Below, piece by piece: positions 24,691 through 37,648 of a DNA stretch of 64,000 nt. The notes below the pieces were generated by a model that saw only the letters and a list, made by a program, of their open reading frames with translations, ran no database searches and was not told the origin of the DNA. A program made the position numbers and the translations under genes. Source of the stretch: Acanthacorydalis orientalis. Its lineage: Eukaryota > Arthropoda > Insecta > Megaloptera > Corydalidae. The stretch is taken from contig CM068314.1 in assembly GCA_034766995.1 (NCBI GenBank), forward strand, positions 36,645,708-36,709,707, written 5' to 3'. How positions within the stretch are numbered: position 1 is the stretch's first letter; the number at the start of each line of letters is the position of its first letter.

Positions 24691-24691
24691 G

Positions 24692-24816
24692 CTTGCGTTT
24701 CATATGTGATTAATTATACAGTATTTTTATGCTTGTGGTGAATATTTTATTGCAAAGACATGTGAGTTTGATCATTATTTTAAATGTATGTTGGAAACAG
24801 GTGTAATAACAAAAAG
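24692..24816 (+). other. candidate noncoding exon (125 bp)
   Basis: CATTCTTGTTTTTTATTAG is a good acceptor (AG at 24690-24691), and ACAAAAAG|GTGAGTTT a consensus donor at 24817. All three frames contain stops, so if spliced it would be untranslated. A nearer alternative acceptor (GGAAACAG, ending at 24800) would give a 16-bp exon, which is less likely. Confidence 0.3.
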
Positions 24817-24928
24817 GTGAGTTTATAATAATTGTTGCATCATTTTTTACAAATTAGATATATTTTGGTACAATTATTTTTGTTTTATGAGGTTATAAAG
24901 TTGAATCACATACATTTTAAAGTTGTGC

Positions 24929-24929
<1 letters not shown>

Positions 24930-24967
<38 letters not shown>

Positions 24968-24971
24968 ATGT
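24930..24971. repeat. (TA)n(TG)n microsatellite
   Basis: TA followed by TG with a final TATGTG. Confidence 0.95.
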
Positions 24972-25369
24972 GTTAAAAGAATATCTTTATTATGAATATA
25001 AAAGCAACAATGAGTATAAAATTTAAGATAAAGAGTGGATGTGAATTGTAGTTTTTCTTAATTATTATTTTTGCTTCTTAAACCGTTTGAATTTATTGTT
25101 ATTTATAAAGAGAAAAACGTAAAACGATGTAACTATTAAAATTAAATTTTAACTGTTATGTTTCCAGTATATTTTCAGTACGATACTCATGAAACTAGTT
25201 AGTAGTCAGTTGTAAATCTGTTACTTACATTTTACCGATACATTTAACTTCATTATATGATAGCGTTTAAAGTTAACGCACATAAAATTTCATATCGTAC
25301 ATCTGGTCGAAATAATATTATGCACCATAAAAACATGTCTTTCTTTACAAGAACTGTGTTATCAACGAA

Positions 25370-25690
25370 AGACTGCTGTCGCGAAATCGTAACGGGCCGA
25401 CGAGCAGATAACGTACCCAATCGTCTCCCATAAGCAATTCCATTTTATTCTTCTCAACCACCACTATAGCGGAATTTTCATATAATAATACAATTTTCCA
25501 TAAAGAGAAAATACTTGTCGTCTTCAGTTGGCAGTCATTGGCCCAGATTTTTGGCGAAATAAAATTGTTATTTATGAGCTGACGTCAGAAGGCGTACGAA
25601 AGACGCGGCCACACCAGGGACGACGCCAGATTTAAAATCGTGGGAGGGAGTTTTTTTTTCCTCTTTTCAGTATTATACAAGCGAAAAAAG
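25370..25690. promoter_or_regulatory. GC-richer segment with perfect CRE
   Basis: TGACGTCA (25580-25587) is a full palindromic CRE/ATF-CREB site, within the 11-bp word GAGCTGACGTC that recurs exactly at 57154. Other content: CCCAATCG (25418-25425), CATTGGCCC (25536-25544) and GCGGCCACACCAGGG (25605-25619). No open frame of note. A promoter or enhancer is the most economical reading. Confidence 0.4.
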
Positions 25691-25977
25691 ACAGTAATGT
25701 TGTTTGTTTCCTTTTTTTAAGTGGACTAACGGACAATAAACTTCTCGGTTTTTATAACTTGTATGTAAATTGATACTCGAAAAATTATGCAATACCTCTG
25801 AGATGATAATGTTCTTAAGTTAAAAGACAATTTATGTTAATCGAGATAGTAGTTATATTGAAAATATTAACTAGCGTTCGAGTTTACAATAAATTTAACA
25901 AAAAGCTATAAAACAAAACAATAGTTTTTTATCAAAAAAATCAATAAAACTGATTTTAAAATTTATAAAACTGATTT

Positions 25978-25979
<2 letters not shown>

Positions 25980-26047
<68 letters not shown>
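25980..26047. repeat. (TA)n microsatellite
   Basis: About 68 bp of uninterrupted TA, among the longest pure runs here. Confidence 0.95.
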
Positions 26048-26053
<6 letters not shown>

Positions 26054-26242
26054 TATTTTGAAGATTTGTTTAAAATATATACTAATGATTATTACAAAAG
26101 TAATGATTATTTACAATAGTTACTTATTAACAACGATTTAATAATTTGAGATACATTCCTTTATTCTTTGTAATTATTTTAAATATATTTAATATGTGAA
26201 ATGATCAAATATTAATGTTTTTTTTCTGTTAAAAATGATTTA

Positions 26243-26245
<3 letters not shown>

Positions 26246-26282
<37 letters not shown>

Positions 26283-26300
26283 ATGCTTGTGTGTGCGTGT
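26246..26300. repeat. (TA)n(TG)n microsatellite
   Basis: TA for about 25 bp, then a TG-rich tail with TATGCTTGTGTGTGCG. Confidence 0.95.
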
Positions 26301-26497
26301 TTTAATCTAGTATCGTAAGGTTTCCGCAATATTAGTGAAAAAATTTACGGTTTGTGACTCATCCAGTTGAAATTATCTCGGCAATTCATAGATTAAGAAA
26401 GTATTCGTTCAATTAAGGTTTAATTTTTTGTAAGCATCAACAAGAACTCTTATGGATTTGATAGTATAACGCTAGTGTCCGAAAATACACTTTTTTA

Positions 26498-26500
<3 letters not shown>

Positions 26501-26576
<76 letters not shown>

Positions 26577-26577
26577 A
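26501..26577. repeat. (TA)n(TG)n microsatellite
   Basis: About 55 bp of TA joined directly to about 22 bp of TG. Confidence 0.95.
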
Positions 26578-26929
26578 GTCTACTTGAGTGCTATTACTGT
26601 GTGTATATATGTAGATGACAAAATTATGTTATATAATGAAAAACATAAAATATGGAAAGTTCAGAAATAAATTCACATTGTTATTGTATTTTTTAAAATT
26701 AGTAATTCATTGTCATTTTCTTATATTTAATGTATGACATATGGAAAAATACTGAAGAAAATAAAATCATTCAATTAAAAATTTATTTCACTCAATTCGT
26801 AATTACTTTTGGAAACATGAAAAACTAAATTTGATTCTACAAAGTTAAATATATAACGGAGATATTTCGTAAAATTTATTGAAATAGAGGAAGCATATAT
26901 ACAGCCTATTAAATAAAAAGATAAAAGTT

Positions 26930-27320
26930 AAAAACGGAGAGACGTCGTTCAATATTCGTACCGAATATTTTTTTGGTGGAACGAGACGTAAAGAATAAAC
27001 TTCCACCCCATCCCCCCTATGGCGTCGTCCATGAGCCACACAATATCCGGATGAGGAACTATTTCGTTGCTTGATTTTATGCGATAGTAGCTTGTTCTAG
27101 ACGCAAATAAAGCGTGCGGTTTTACATCCCTAGACGAGTGGCCTTGGCCTCAATACAAAACTTATCAATAATATTTCATGTCCGAGAGCTATCACATTCC
27201 ATGGTCTGTAACGCGATATAGCCGTATTCCGACAACAAAACTTTATCCACTGTGTCTTACTGTTACGGCGTGGGTGTGAGATAATATAAACTTTCTTTCG
27301 TGCTTTGCACGCGCTTTCGT
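26930..27320. promoter_or_regulatory. GC-richer segment, candidate cis-regulatory element
   Basis: A run of balanced composition nearly 400 bp long. A 64-codon minus ORF at 26845-27039 starts in it (MAHGRRHRGDGVEVYSLRL...) but soon becomes AT-driven. No splice sites or recognisable protein motif were found. Confidence 0.3.
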
Positions 27321-27519
27321 TTTTTTTTTTTATTTTACTTCATCACCTGTCAACTTATATTCAAATCTGTGCGATGTGGTCATAATGTGTAATATATTGG
27401 AAGTTTTACAATGAAAAACTTTTTTGTTATCGTTTTTGTTTTCATTAAACCATAAACATACATGCAGTAGAAAAATGTATACGCGTTTGTACACAGTTAT
27501 TTATATTTCTTCTTACAGG

Positions 27520-27533
27520 CAATACACACACAC

Positions 27534-27574
<41 letters not shown>

Positions 27575-27640
27575 TATACAAATTTTATATTTCGTTCTCT
27601 AAGATTACATATGATGTAGTAACACTGATTTCTGTGAAAT

Positions 27641-27703
<63 letters not shown>
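27520..27703. repeat. two (TA)n arrays 70 bp apart
   Basis: (CA)n(TA)n at about 27524-27577 and a pure TA array at 27646-27703, separated by ordinary sequence. Confidence 0.95.
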
Positions 27704-27706
<3 letters not shown>

Positions 27707-27709
27707 ACT

Positions 27710-28480
27710 GAATAAAATTAAACCTTATTATGCTTAAGGTATAAAATGCATATAAGTGTTTTTAAAATTTACAACAATGCCAATTCAGTGATAAGTAATC
27801 TTACATGTTAAAAAATACACTCATATACGAGTATTCAGACACCGATATAAATACAGATATGAACATATAGCCAGTTATGAGAATGCAGTAAGTTTTATCT
27901 TGTTATTTTTTATAATAAACAAATAATTAAGTAAGGACTTGAACGTATATATATATATACTTTATATATATATAATGTTTTTCTAAAAAATAAACTTTCT
28001 CCTTCGTTAAAATTATAATTTTATATTAATTCAATAAATAATTAATATATTAACGTAAAATTCAGTAAAGATTTTTGAATTTTTTATCTCAAATTCTATT
28101 TAGAATCTTTTAATATTTAGTTTTTATTAAAATATTCAAGGTTCTTTTTCTTAAAAAAACAATTTAATAAATTCACAACACAATTTAGTTTTTGTAAACA
28201 TTTTAATTTAAACAATTTTAATTGAGTACTGCAAAGCTTTAAAATAACCTATTTCAATATGAAGATGCTTATAATTTGACTATATATGCGATAAAAACAA
28301 TACTTTTAAGAATATTTCATAAAATTAGAAATCTACCTATATCCAGTTAATATTATAGTAAGAAAACTTAAATTGAAATATAAAATATATTAAAATATAA
28401 GTGTTTAACATTCTTTAATATCTCAGTAAAACATTAAATTTTTTTATATTTTATGATGGAAAAAGTTTTCAATCAACGCA
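27710..28480. other. AT-rich noncoding DNA
   Basis: Short TA runs near 27950-27975. No gene or GC-richer segment. Confidence 0.6.
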
Positions 28481-28485
28481 TATAC

Positions 28486-28489
<4 letters not shown>

Positions 28490-28555
<66 letters not shown>
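28490..28555. repeat. (TA)n microsatellite
   Basis: About 65 bp of uninterrupted TA. Confidence 0.95.
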
Positions 28556-28558
<3 letters not shown>

Positions 28559-28559
28559 T

Positions 28560-29330
28560 ATGTATGTGTACGACGCAGTGAAATCAATGAATATCCATTA
28601 ATGCTGACCAAAATGATTTTTTTATATATGTTATTTTTTATATGTGTTAATATTTTAAGATATTCACTTTCATTATTCATATCATTTATTTTCATTATAT
28701 GTATCACTTATCTATTTACAAATAAATATCTTACATTTTGAGAAATAATCTATTCATTTAAATATTTTTATACATTTTTTTAATTTATCTTTTTCTTGCA
28801 ATTTTGAGGCACAAATAATTTGTGAAAAGAAACTTCATATTTCTCTGCTATTCTATAACCAAATTAATACCTCTGAACAAAAATTTTAACTTAAATGTTC
28901 GTTTCGCATAATTTGTTTCTTGTAATTCCTATTTAAAAATATTTCTTATTCAAACATTCATAATCCAAAAATATTTTAACCAAAAATCCGTTATGAAATA
29001 CTATTATTAAGGAATATTTGTGTAGAATAAATTGGTTTTAGAATATTTTCATCTTCTATTTATTATAGAAGCTTTCAATTTTGTGTGATGTCATTCATTT
29101 ATTGCTATAGATAAATGGATGTATCTATACACACACTAACATAAAGTTATTGTACTTAAAAATTAATATATTTTATTTAGTATTTTTTTTACTTTTCGCT
29201 AAATTAAAGAATGATGCAACTTAATAGTTTAATGCCCATTTGAACAATCACAACTTTAGAATGGATTGTGTTCATTTTTCATAACTGTTAATATTGGATT
29301 GTTATAAATACAGTCAGTAATATGTATGTA
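28560..29330. other. AT-rich noncoding DNA
   Basis: Nothing recognised. Confidence 0.6.
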
Positions 29331-29331
29331 T

Positions 29332-29333
<2 letters not shown>

Positions 29334-29404
<71 letters not shown>
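29334..29404. repeat. (TA)n(GA)n compound microsatellite
   Basis: TA to about 29380, then GA to 29404, with a further GATAGAGAGAAG at 29413-29424. Confidence 0.95.
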
Positions 29405-29429
29405 ATGTGTGTGATAGAGAGAAGGGATG

Positions 29430-30152
29430 ACAAATAATTTTAGGGATCACTTTAAAATAATTTTGATTTTTAAAATATAAAGCCAATCATAATAATAATG
29501 TTATTATTATTTGTGATTTGCACGCTATGAAAATAATCAATTGTATCTCGCATGGCAAGTAAACACAAAAATTATTCACGTCTAAGGCCCATTAAACACA
29601 TTTCTATTTAACGCGTATACTTATTCTATCAGTCACACAATATCAAAATTTGTACCAATATTTAAGTTCATTTTTGTAATACACGAGGAGAACCCCATAA
29701 CGATAAAATTACATTCTGAATTATACGATTCAATTCAAATTTGTGAGAAAAAAAATTAATGACTCGAAAACATGCACCTTAAGATAAGAAAAAGTAATAA
29801 ATTAGTATACTTACTTCAATAATAATTTATAGCTATATGTACAATACATTATTTCAAGTGTTATCAGTGAAATTGAAGCGTATATCGAATATCAACGCAT
29901 CCATTAAAGTCACCATATCACAAGATTGAAAATCAGATTAATGAACTTCCATATCAATTGCAGTAAATTACTAAATTTGATATTATTTTTTTTGTGTATT
30001 TAGATTAGGCAGTATAATTATAATTAATAACTATTTTATTTTGTAAAAGTACACAAAAACAAATGCTTTGGATAAAAAATATACATATTTTACTTCAAGT
30101 TGATTTTTTTAATTTACAAATAATAATATACTATTACACTGCGTTTATACAT

Positions 30153-30202
<50 letters not shown>

Positions 30203-31474
30203 TAGTATGAGTTGATTAAAATTTTTTTCCATCATAATATATGAAAAAATATACAGGAGTTAGTTTTTTGGTTTAAATAAAAGATATGTGTATTTAGTAC
30301 TACAATTTACTATCAAGATTTGATTAATGTGACTCATTTATTTACAATTTATTAATAACGGGTAATCGTATCTAGTATTTCACCGAAAAATGTATTAGGA
30401 ATATAAGATAGTCTTATTCATGTGTTAATGAAGAATAAAATGAAGCTATTTTTACATGTAGTACATGGCAGAAAATGTAATTTTATTAATATTTATAATC
30501 AAGTGTATTTGAATAATTTCAAAAGAAAGTATAAATATTTATTTTCAAAATTTTATTATACATATCTTTAATTTAAATAGAGAATTCCAGTATTTTAGTA
30601 ATATTTTTATTGAAATTAGATGTATTTTTAGAAAAATAATCGATTGGAAAAAAATAATGTAAATTAAAATACGATAATAACATATAAAAAGCGATAGACT
30701 AAATATATAATATAAGGAAACAATCTGATTCCAATGAATAATAAAATGGTTAATTAATATGTATTAAAAAAAATCATTTTCATAAATAAAATTCGACATA
30801 GTATTATTTTGTAAATTAATTATAAATACTTTATATCAATTTAAACGTTCTAAGTATTCCTCAAGAGTATATGTTAATTAGCTACTATTTAATATTCACC
30901 CTAACGGAATGAATTGAACACATTTTTTTTTATAAAAAGTAAGGGATAACGACTGATATATTGGTTTTTATTTTATTCACGATACAGAACGAACGACGTA
31001 GAAAAAAAACTTCAAATTATTTTCATAAATTTTAACAATATACTGCGTCAATTTTCCACATAACTCGGTTTTATATTGATAACTTTATCATATTTTGTCT
31101 TGAAGTTTTGCCCTCAAATGACTCGTTAAAAAACACAATAGATAGTAATCCGTTTGTGCGATGTCAAAACTGAGACGGACGTAAAATAACTTTTCAACTA
31201 AGATTTATGATGGTTTGCATGAGAAAAATAAGGGAAGACATTCTCATGCTCAAGTAGTGAGTTTACAAATACATGAATTTGATATTTTGTACTAGAGTTT
31301 CTCAATTTTCGCACTTGAATTTCTTTATAGACACAAATTGTTTACATAATATCAGAATTTATAAAAAGGAGTCATCTTTGTTTAAAGTAATTGATGATTC
31401 ATTATAATCTATTATTATTATTTGAATTGCCTATAAACTTGGATCTATTTTACAAACTTTCAAATACATAAATC

Positions 31475-31524
<50 letters not shown>

Positions 31525-33110
31525 TATAATATATTTATACTATGATTTCATAATGACTTATTTAAAAAATTTTTTTTTAAATTTTGTAAGATTTAAATTA
31601 CTAAATTATTTAGTTATTGTAAAAAACTAACAAGTTATTTACATTAACTGAGAATATTTTTTGCGAGCTTTACTTTTTTATTAAAATAAGTCAAACAACT
31701 GTACAATTTAAACATTAATATTAATTACAGCGGTTTTTAAAAAATACATAGGCAATTATATATGAAAATAAATATGTTTTAAAGAATTTAACTTATAAGT
31801 CCATTTACTAATTAACACTTCTGAAATAAAGTACAAACACAAAAAAAAAATTAAAATGAAATCGTAAAATTATTATAATAATATTCATTTAAGTTAAAAA
31901 TCAATTGAGTTAAATTTAGATTTTTTTAAATAAGTAATAAAACATTTAATTATGAAAAATGGTAAAATATTGTTGTAAAAAATTATGATCGATGTAAGTC
32001 AACAAAACATTTTTTTATATATAGACGTTATGCAATGAAATTAAAAATATTCAATTTTTAAAGCTGAAAATACAAATAGATTGAAAGAAAAAAAAACATT
32101 TACTTTAAACACAAATCTAAAATCAAACTGACATTTGAATATGATTTTAATGTCTTTCTTATTCTATTATACTAGTGTTAATAATAGCAATGAAGTTGAC
32201 TATGTAAATATTATTTTAAAAGTTTCACTTGATGACGTACAACTTTCTTCAATGTCAATAAGAAGAATAATCAAACACATTATATATGGAACATCAATAT
32301 ATTGTAGATGTGACAAATCAGATAGGTATATGTTTATTTATTTATTTTTTTTTTTGAAAATAACTGTTGCATGTTTCCAATGATATAGGATGACAGATAA
32401 GTGAAATATATGTATAAAAGAAATCTGTTAAATGATATAAGACGTTTTTATCGAAGACTATATAAATTTAGATATCTGAACATAAATATTATTCCGTAAC
32501 AAAATACTTCGAGACCACGCGTGGTCTTTGATGATTTATACTTTATGATATAGTCGTAATTTATGCAGTCATTTATTTAAACCGCGATAATCGAGTATAT
32601 TACCTATACATTTACATAAACGTTGTAATAGGTTGAGTTGTATTTTACAATATAAGGAAAAATTATTGAGGCCTTTTTTCTGACGTAAATAAAAATGTAA
32701 ATTTCATCGCTATGTCCGATACTCACATTCACAAGAATTATGATTATTTCGTTAAACGTTGATATATGTTACACATTTTTCAAAAAATACCGCTTTCACA
32801 TAAATTATAAATCATATTATAGAGATTTGATCTGTTGCTATCTCAGATATTTAAATAAATGAAAAATATGTTGACCTATAATGTATACTAAAAATATTTG
32901 ACATAAAGTTCATTCCAAAAATATATTAATATTATAACGAAATATAAATATTTAAACATTAGTTCATGAAAAATTCATTTCAGTCAGGTTTAAAAAAATA
33001 AATGAATTTTTTTGTTACCTAAAATATTATTTCTGTAACGTTATCATTTCGATAATTTATTTGAGAATAAAATACTCTATTTAGTTTACTATAAACTACA
33101 TCGTTATGAA
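29430..33110. other. AT-rich noncoding DNA, the emptiest stretch
   Basis: (CA)n(TA)n at 30151-30199 and TA at 31480-31521. A minus-strand GAA|GTAAGTAT donor at 29815 has no convincing acceptor. An 82-codon plus ORF at 32135-32383 (first in-frame ATG 32141) is AT-biased and unrecognised, and ends in a poly-Leu/Phe tail typical of T-rich DNA. A slight rise in G+C at 30950-31230 holds no motif I can name. Confidence 0.5.
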
Positions 33111-33115
33111 CATAC

Positions 33116-33138
33116 TTAACCCATTAAACGCCACTACT
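33116..33138. repeat. MITE left terminus (TTAA plus inverted repeat)
   Basis: TTAA followed by CCCATTAAACGCCACTACT. It matches the right end apart from a three-base gap and a few substitutions. Confidence 0.75.
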
Positions 33139-33400
33139 CAAAATCATAGGAATTCTCGAAAACGCTTAACATGATCTTTATACTATCCGCTCTAATTAAT
33201 TTGGCGTTAGAAAAATAAAATTAAAAAGTTTTGGTTTTCCACAGTGAATGTTTTTTTTACACGCAACAGCGGCGACTAATGTTAAGCATTATTAAAAAAT
33301 TAAGTGAATAAAAACTAGTCTGTTTTAAATTTTAAACTCATTTATTTTATTAAATGCCGTCATAGTTGCTGAAACACTTCGGATGGAGAAAAATATTGCT

Positions 33401-33403
<3 letters not shown>

Positions 33404-33431
<28 letters not shown>
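33404..33431. repeat. (TA)n array inside the MITE
   Basis: About 28 bp of TA in the middle of the element. If other copies share it, the element itself may spread TA arrays through the genome. Confidence 0.9.
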
Positions 33432-33434
<3 letters not shown>

Positions 33435-33602
33435 TCTGGCTCTTACAGTCTACTTTTATTCCGCTTTTTTTCTCACAAAAATCGAAAAAAATATAATGTA
33501 GTACTGTTTCCATTGAATTAATTTACTATTATATAAAAGTTTTAAAGAAAACATTTTTAGCAGAGGAAACAATTTTCAAAACTAATGTTGCGTATACGCA
33601 AA

Positions 33603-33625
33603 CAGTGGCGTGCTTAACGGGTTAA
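33603..33625. repeat. MITE right terminus (inverted repeat plus TTAA)
   Basis: CAGTGGCGTGCTTAACGGG followed by TTAA, the inverted partner of the left end. Confidence 0.75.
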
Positions 33626-34270
33626 TCGTTTATATTAATTATAGAAAATTATATTTCAAAAAGATAAAGCATTCGGTAATATCACATATAATTTCTTATT
33701 GAATATCTATTCAATTCTCGAAATATTGTAAAATATTAAATATTATTCGGAACCAATATCAAACACTATTACAAATAAAGATATAAAAAACTGAGATTGT
33801 CGAAAGAGTTTTTAATATTTTATTACTTATTATTTTTGAGAAAAAAAATAATTAATCACAAAATACTAAAAAAATAAATAAATCGTCTCTACTTTGACAA
33901 ACATATTATAATAGCTACACCTAACATTGAAATTTAGAAAGGTAGTGTATTCATTGGTTTAACCTTCTATGAGAGTTATCATTATGATCAATAACTATTA
34001 AGCATTTTTGATTTTTTTGTTCATTAATTAGTCTACACTGTTTTATCAAATAGGAGTTGTAATACAGAAATATATGAATGAAGATGTTAAATAGGTAGAA
34101 TAGATTAAACTGAAATCGTTAATTCGGTGACGTTCCTGCAATTAAATATTATCTGGAATTTGTCTTTTTTTTGTGTTTATATATTTCTATTTACTGACAT
34201 TTATTTAAATTTACTTTAATATTAAGATGTTTCACATTGATTTCTTTAACTATGGAGGTTTAATGAATAT
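33626..34270. other. AT-rich noncoding DNA
   Basis: Nothing recognised. Confidence 0.6.
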
Positions 34271-34280
34271 GTGTTTGATT

Positions 34281-34327
34281 AAAAAATTTTTTAACAATAT
34301 CTCAACGATATTGTTAAAAATTTTTTT
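34281..34327. repeat. 21-bp-arm inverted repeat (hairpin)
   Basis: Arms 34281-34301 and 34307-34327 are reverse complements at 20 of 21 positions, with loop TCAAC. The inner part of each arm is a non-simple word (AACAATATC/GATATTGTT), so this is not only an A/T run effect. The stem does not extend outward, so it is too short for a typical animal microRNA precursor. Confidence 0.85.
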
Positions 34328-34329
34328 AA

Positions 34330-34853
34330 AAAAAGGTTTTTTACTTTCGAAAAATAGCACTTATTTATGAAGTAGTACATAACATTATCAATGTATATAG
34401 AATAGTAAAATAAACAAAAATGTCCATATGATATCAAATAGTACAGTACTAAGTTATCTGCAGAACAAAAATAAAGTAAACATATTTATATCAACTTATA
34501 AATCCTAAAATTCCGGTGACCACATCTGCGGCAAGGATAAAATAAATAGACGTATAAATCTAATAATTTACAACGTACTTTTCTCATACCGTGGCAGAAA
34601 AAATTCACAGCTATAATTCAAGATCGAAGCTCGCTGTACGACCATAAAGCAAACTTTGGTCACACATCTTACAGCTTTTGGTGTTTAGTTAGCGCATGAA
34701 ATCCTCTATGTGTTTCATTGTTCTCGGTTGACATTTACTGTTGACCGTTTTTAAATAAAATATAATATTACCTAGAGTTTATGTATCCTTAATATATTTT
34801 TACCTACATAAACAAACAATAAAGGATACTAAATTATCACCTTGGGCGTTCTG

Positions 34854-34855
<2 letters not shown>
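34330..34855. other. AT-rich DNA with a modest GC rise
   Basis: Between 34510 and 34740 composition is a little more balanced. No ORF, splice pair or motif stands out. Confidence 0.45.

Positions 34856-34857
<2 letters not shown>

Positions 34858-34911
<54 letters not shown>
34858..34911. repeat. (TA)n microsatellite
   Basis: About 50 bp of uninterrupted TA ending in ATGTAAACATACATACATAG. Confidence 0.95.
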
Positions 34912-34914
<3 letters not shown>

Positions 34915-34919
<5 letters not shown>

Positions 34920-37594
34920 TACATACATAGATTAAAATGCTTTTTAGTGATAAGTTTTTTTAAAAAAAAATGATTTTCAAAGCTAGTTCAAAACAATTTT
35001 CCATTATTACAAATTGAAATCAGCAGAAAATAAAACAAATACACTTATACATTAATTATAATATAAATATTAGAAACATAACATCTAATAAGAAATAAAG
35101 TAATAAATTTTTAACTATTATTCGAAGGTCTTTCGAAATTCTAAGATTCAAGAATTTGTTTTTATGATATTGCTTAAAAAACTACAAAACAAGTATTATA
35201 ACATTTTAAAATACTATCAAAATTTATTGATATCAAGAAACAATTCAATCTTGCAAAGTTATGATTTTTTTATGTGTCCTTTTATTTACATGAATTTTTA
35301 TATTAAGTTACTTAAAACTATTTAAAAGCCTTTAATGAGTCTTTGTCATTGCGATTTAATTTCTTAGTCAATTTTATTTTTCATATTTAATTTTGTGTAC
35401 TACGAGTAATTAAGATTTTTTCAGGAGATTTCAAGCCATTTTTCATCAATGTTTACAAAATTTATACTACAAGTAGACATTTCTGATCATGTTACTAATT
35501 AAATGAAATCAATAAAAACTACAAAAAATCTTAACTAAATAAACTTGAAATTTAGAAACATGTAAACATAAAAATAAAAACAATATACTAAATAAATAAT
35601 CTTATAGACTGGCTACATATTTAACTCAATAAATGAAAAAAAAAATGACTAAAGATTTCTTATAGATGATGGAAATGTTGAAAGCTTGATGGAAAGGTTG
35701 TAGCAGACAAAAAGACACGTCGATTTGAAGAAATATAATAGAAATAAACTTAACCAACCCAAAAACATAAAAAATAATACATATAATTAGATGAAGTTTT
35801 ATACTCTGTTTTAAAGATGGATATTCCTTTAACAATAATGAATCGGTTTGAAAAAATATAAAAATTTTGATTAACAAGAGGAGATTCGTTCATTTCATGA
35901 ATTCTGGATATTGCAATGATAAAAATGAACCAATGTTGATTTGAGTTTATAGTATACTTAAATGCACAAAAATCATTATAACAGTAATTGCAAAAGTTTG
36001 TTTCAGAGTATTTGAAGATAAAGATAAGAATATAATAAATTATAGGGATTGGTAGTAAAAATATTTCAAAGCTACATATACGAATTATTGAATGTGAGGC
36101 ATTAAAAATAAATGGTAAAACAGTACTCTCTGTTTCGAAGTTTAATTATTTTATTTATAATGTAAAAGTTGTCGGATCCGTCGAAGTTGGTGAATGCATT
36201 AACACGTTCATGTGTATTTTCATTTTATTGATTCCTCCTGGAAACACTTCCTTTGTTATTAATGTATGTAGCTCTAATTTCAGTTTTAGTCTCAGAACAA
36301 TTAGAACATAAATAATATTAATTTTCCAGTATTCTGCAAAATTCACTACTATAAACCATCATTTGAATCTGCATTTGCGAATTAACTGACGGTTATAAAT
36401 GTCATTTTTGCGAAAATATTAATTTCTATTGTGATATATAAACAAATCAGCACGCCAAAAAGGATACATAAGTCTAATTTGAACATTGCAAAAGACTAAC
36501 CATGTAAAGATAGATTTCAATTTTAGAATGTAACCTAACATGAGATGTTAATCCGATAAATCGATGGATTCTTATACGTTATTCTATGAATACGCGATCA
36601 TCTATCTAACGAAACATAAAAAAAAATAAAAAAACATATTATATAATTAGTTAAGAAATATTTGACAAAAAATATATCTATAAAAGTACTTATAAAATAA
36701 TAATAGGTATTTATTTCCCGTAAACAATTATTTTAACAACATAATTTCATTTTTTATAATTGATTTTCTAGGTGCTAAACATTACTAAGTTGTTAATTTT
36801 TATTTAAAAGTTACTTAATTTACATACTCAAATTTAAATTATTATAGAAATAAATTATTTAATTAATATATGTTTTATAATAAATTGTATTATACACATA
36901 TTAGAAAATAGAGAACAAATTTAGTCGAAAAACATAAATTTTCACTTAGATTTTATTTTGTAGTCTTTACTAAAAGCGAATATAAGATTTCATACGTTGA
37001 TACAATTTTATCTCAATCGAAAATTATTTTTTTTATTATTTTTATTTCCTGGTATATGAAAAGTTCATATCACGGTGAATATGTTATGGTCTGTTAGAAA
37101 CGATCGTAAAAAGTTTCTTTTGATTTGAAAAGTTTCATCAAAACCAATGTATTTATATTTTATGAGTATTACATTCACACATATTTAAGAGCATATTGAA
37201 AATTCGTTTATGTGAAAACAAATTTCTAAAATGGGGGTTAATGTATATTGAATATATATATATATATATATATATGCGCATGTATATATACAGATTTATA
37301 ACCTAGCCATTCAAATTAATGTTACATAAAAGAAATAAATGTTTGCATTCTATGGAAAAAAATGTGAAAATTTGTTTCTAATTAGTAATGGGTATTAAAA
37401 TTATTAGATTTTTTATTAACATTATTCTAATTTAATTTACAAATATTTATCGAAAAATGATTATATGTAATCCGTGTTAGGTCATAATGATGTGTCCTTT
37501 AGTTTGAAGTGAAATTTTCAACAAATTTCTAGAGATCACTTTTTAATTATTAATACGATTATTTAAGAAAATTGTCAATTATAATAAGTATGTA

Positions 37595-37648
<54 letters not shown>

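Larger units (their letters stand above)
33116..33625. mobile_element. piggyBac-type MITE with TTAA target duplications
   Basis: TTAA at 33116-33119 and at 33622-33625 bracket a segment of about 502 bp whose ends are inverted repeats: left CCCATTAAACGCCACTACT, right (reverse complement) CCCGTTAAGCACGCCACTG. TTAA duplication plus ends beginning CCC is the piggyBac superfamily signature. No transposase reading frame is present, so this is a non-autonomous element. Near the right end is a 10-bp palindrome GCGTATACGC (33590-33599), and ACTAATGTT occurs near both ends (33278-33286, 33580-33588). A TA array (33404-33431) lies inside. Mobilisation would need a related transposase elsewhere in the genome. 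Confidence 0.75.
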
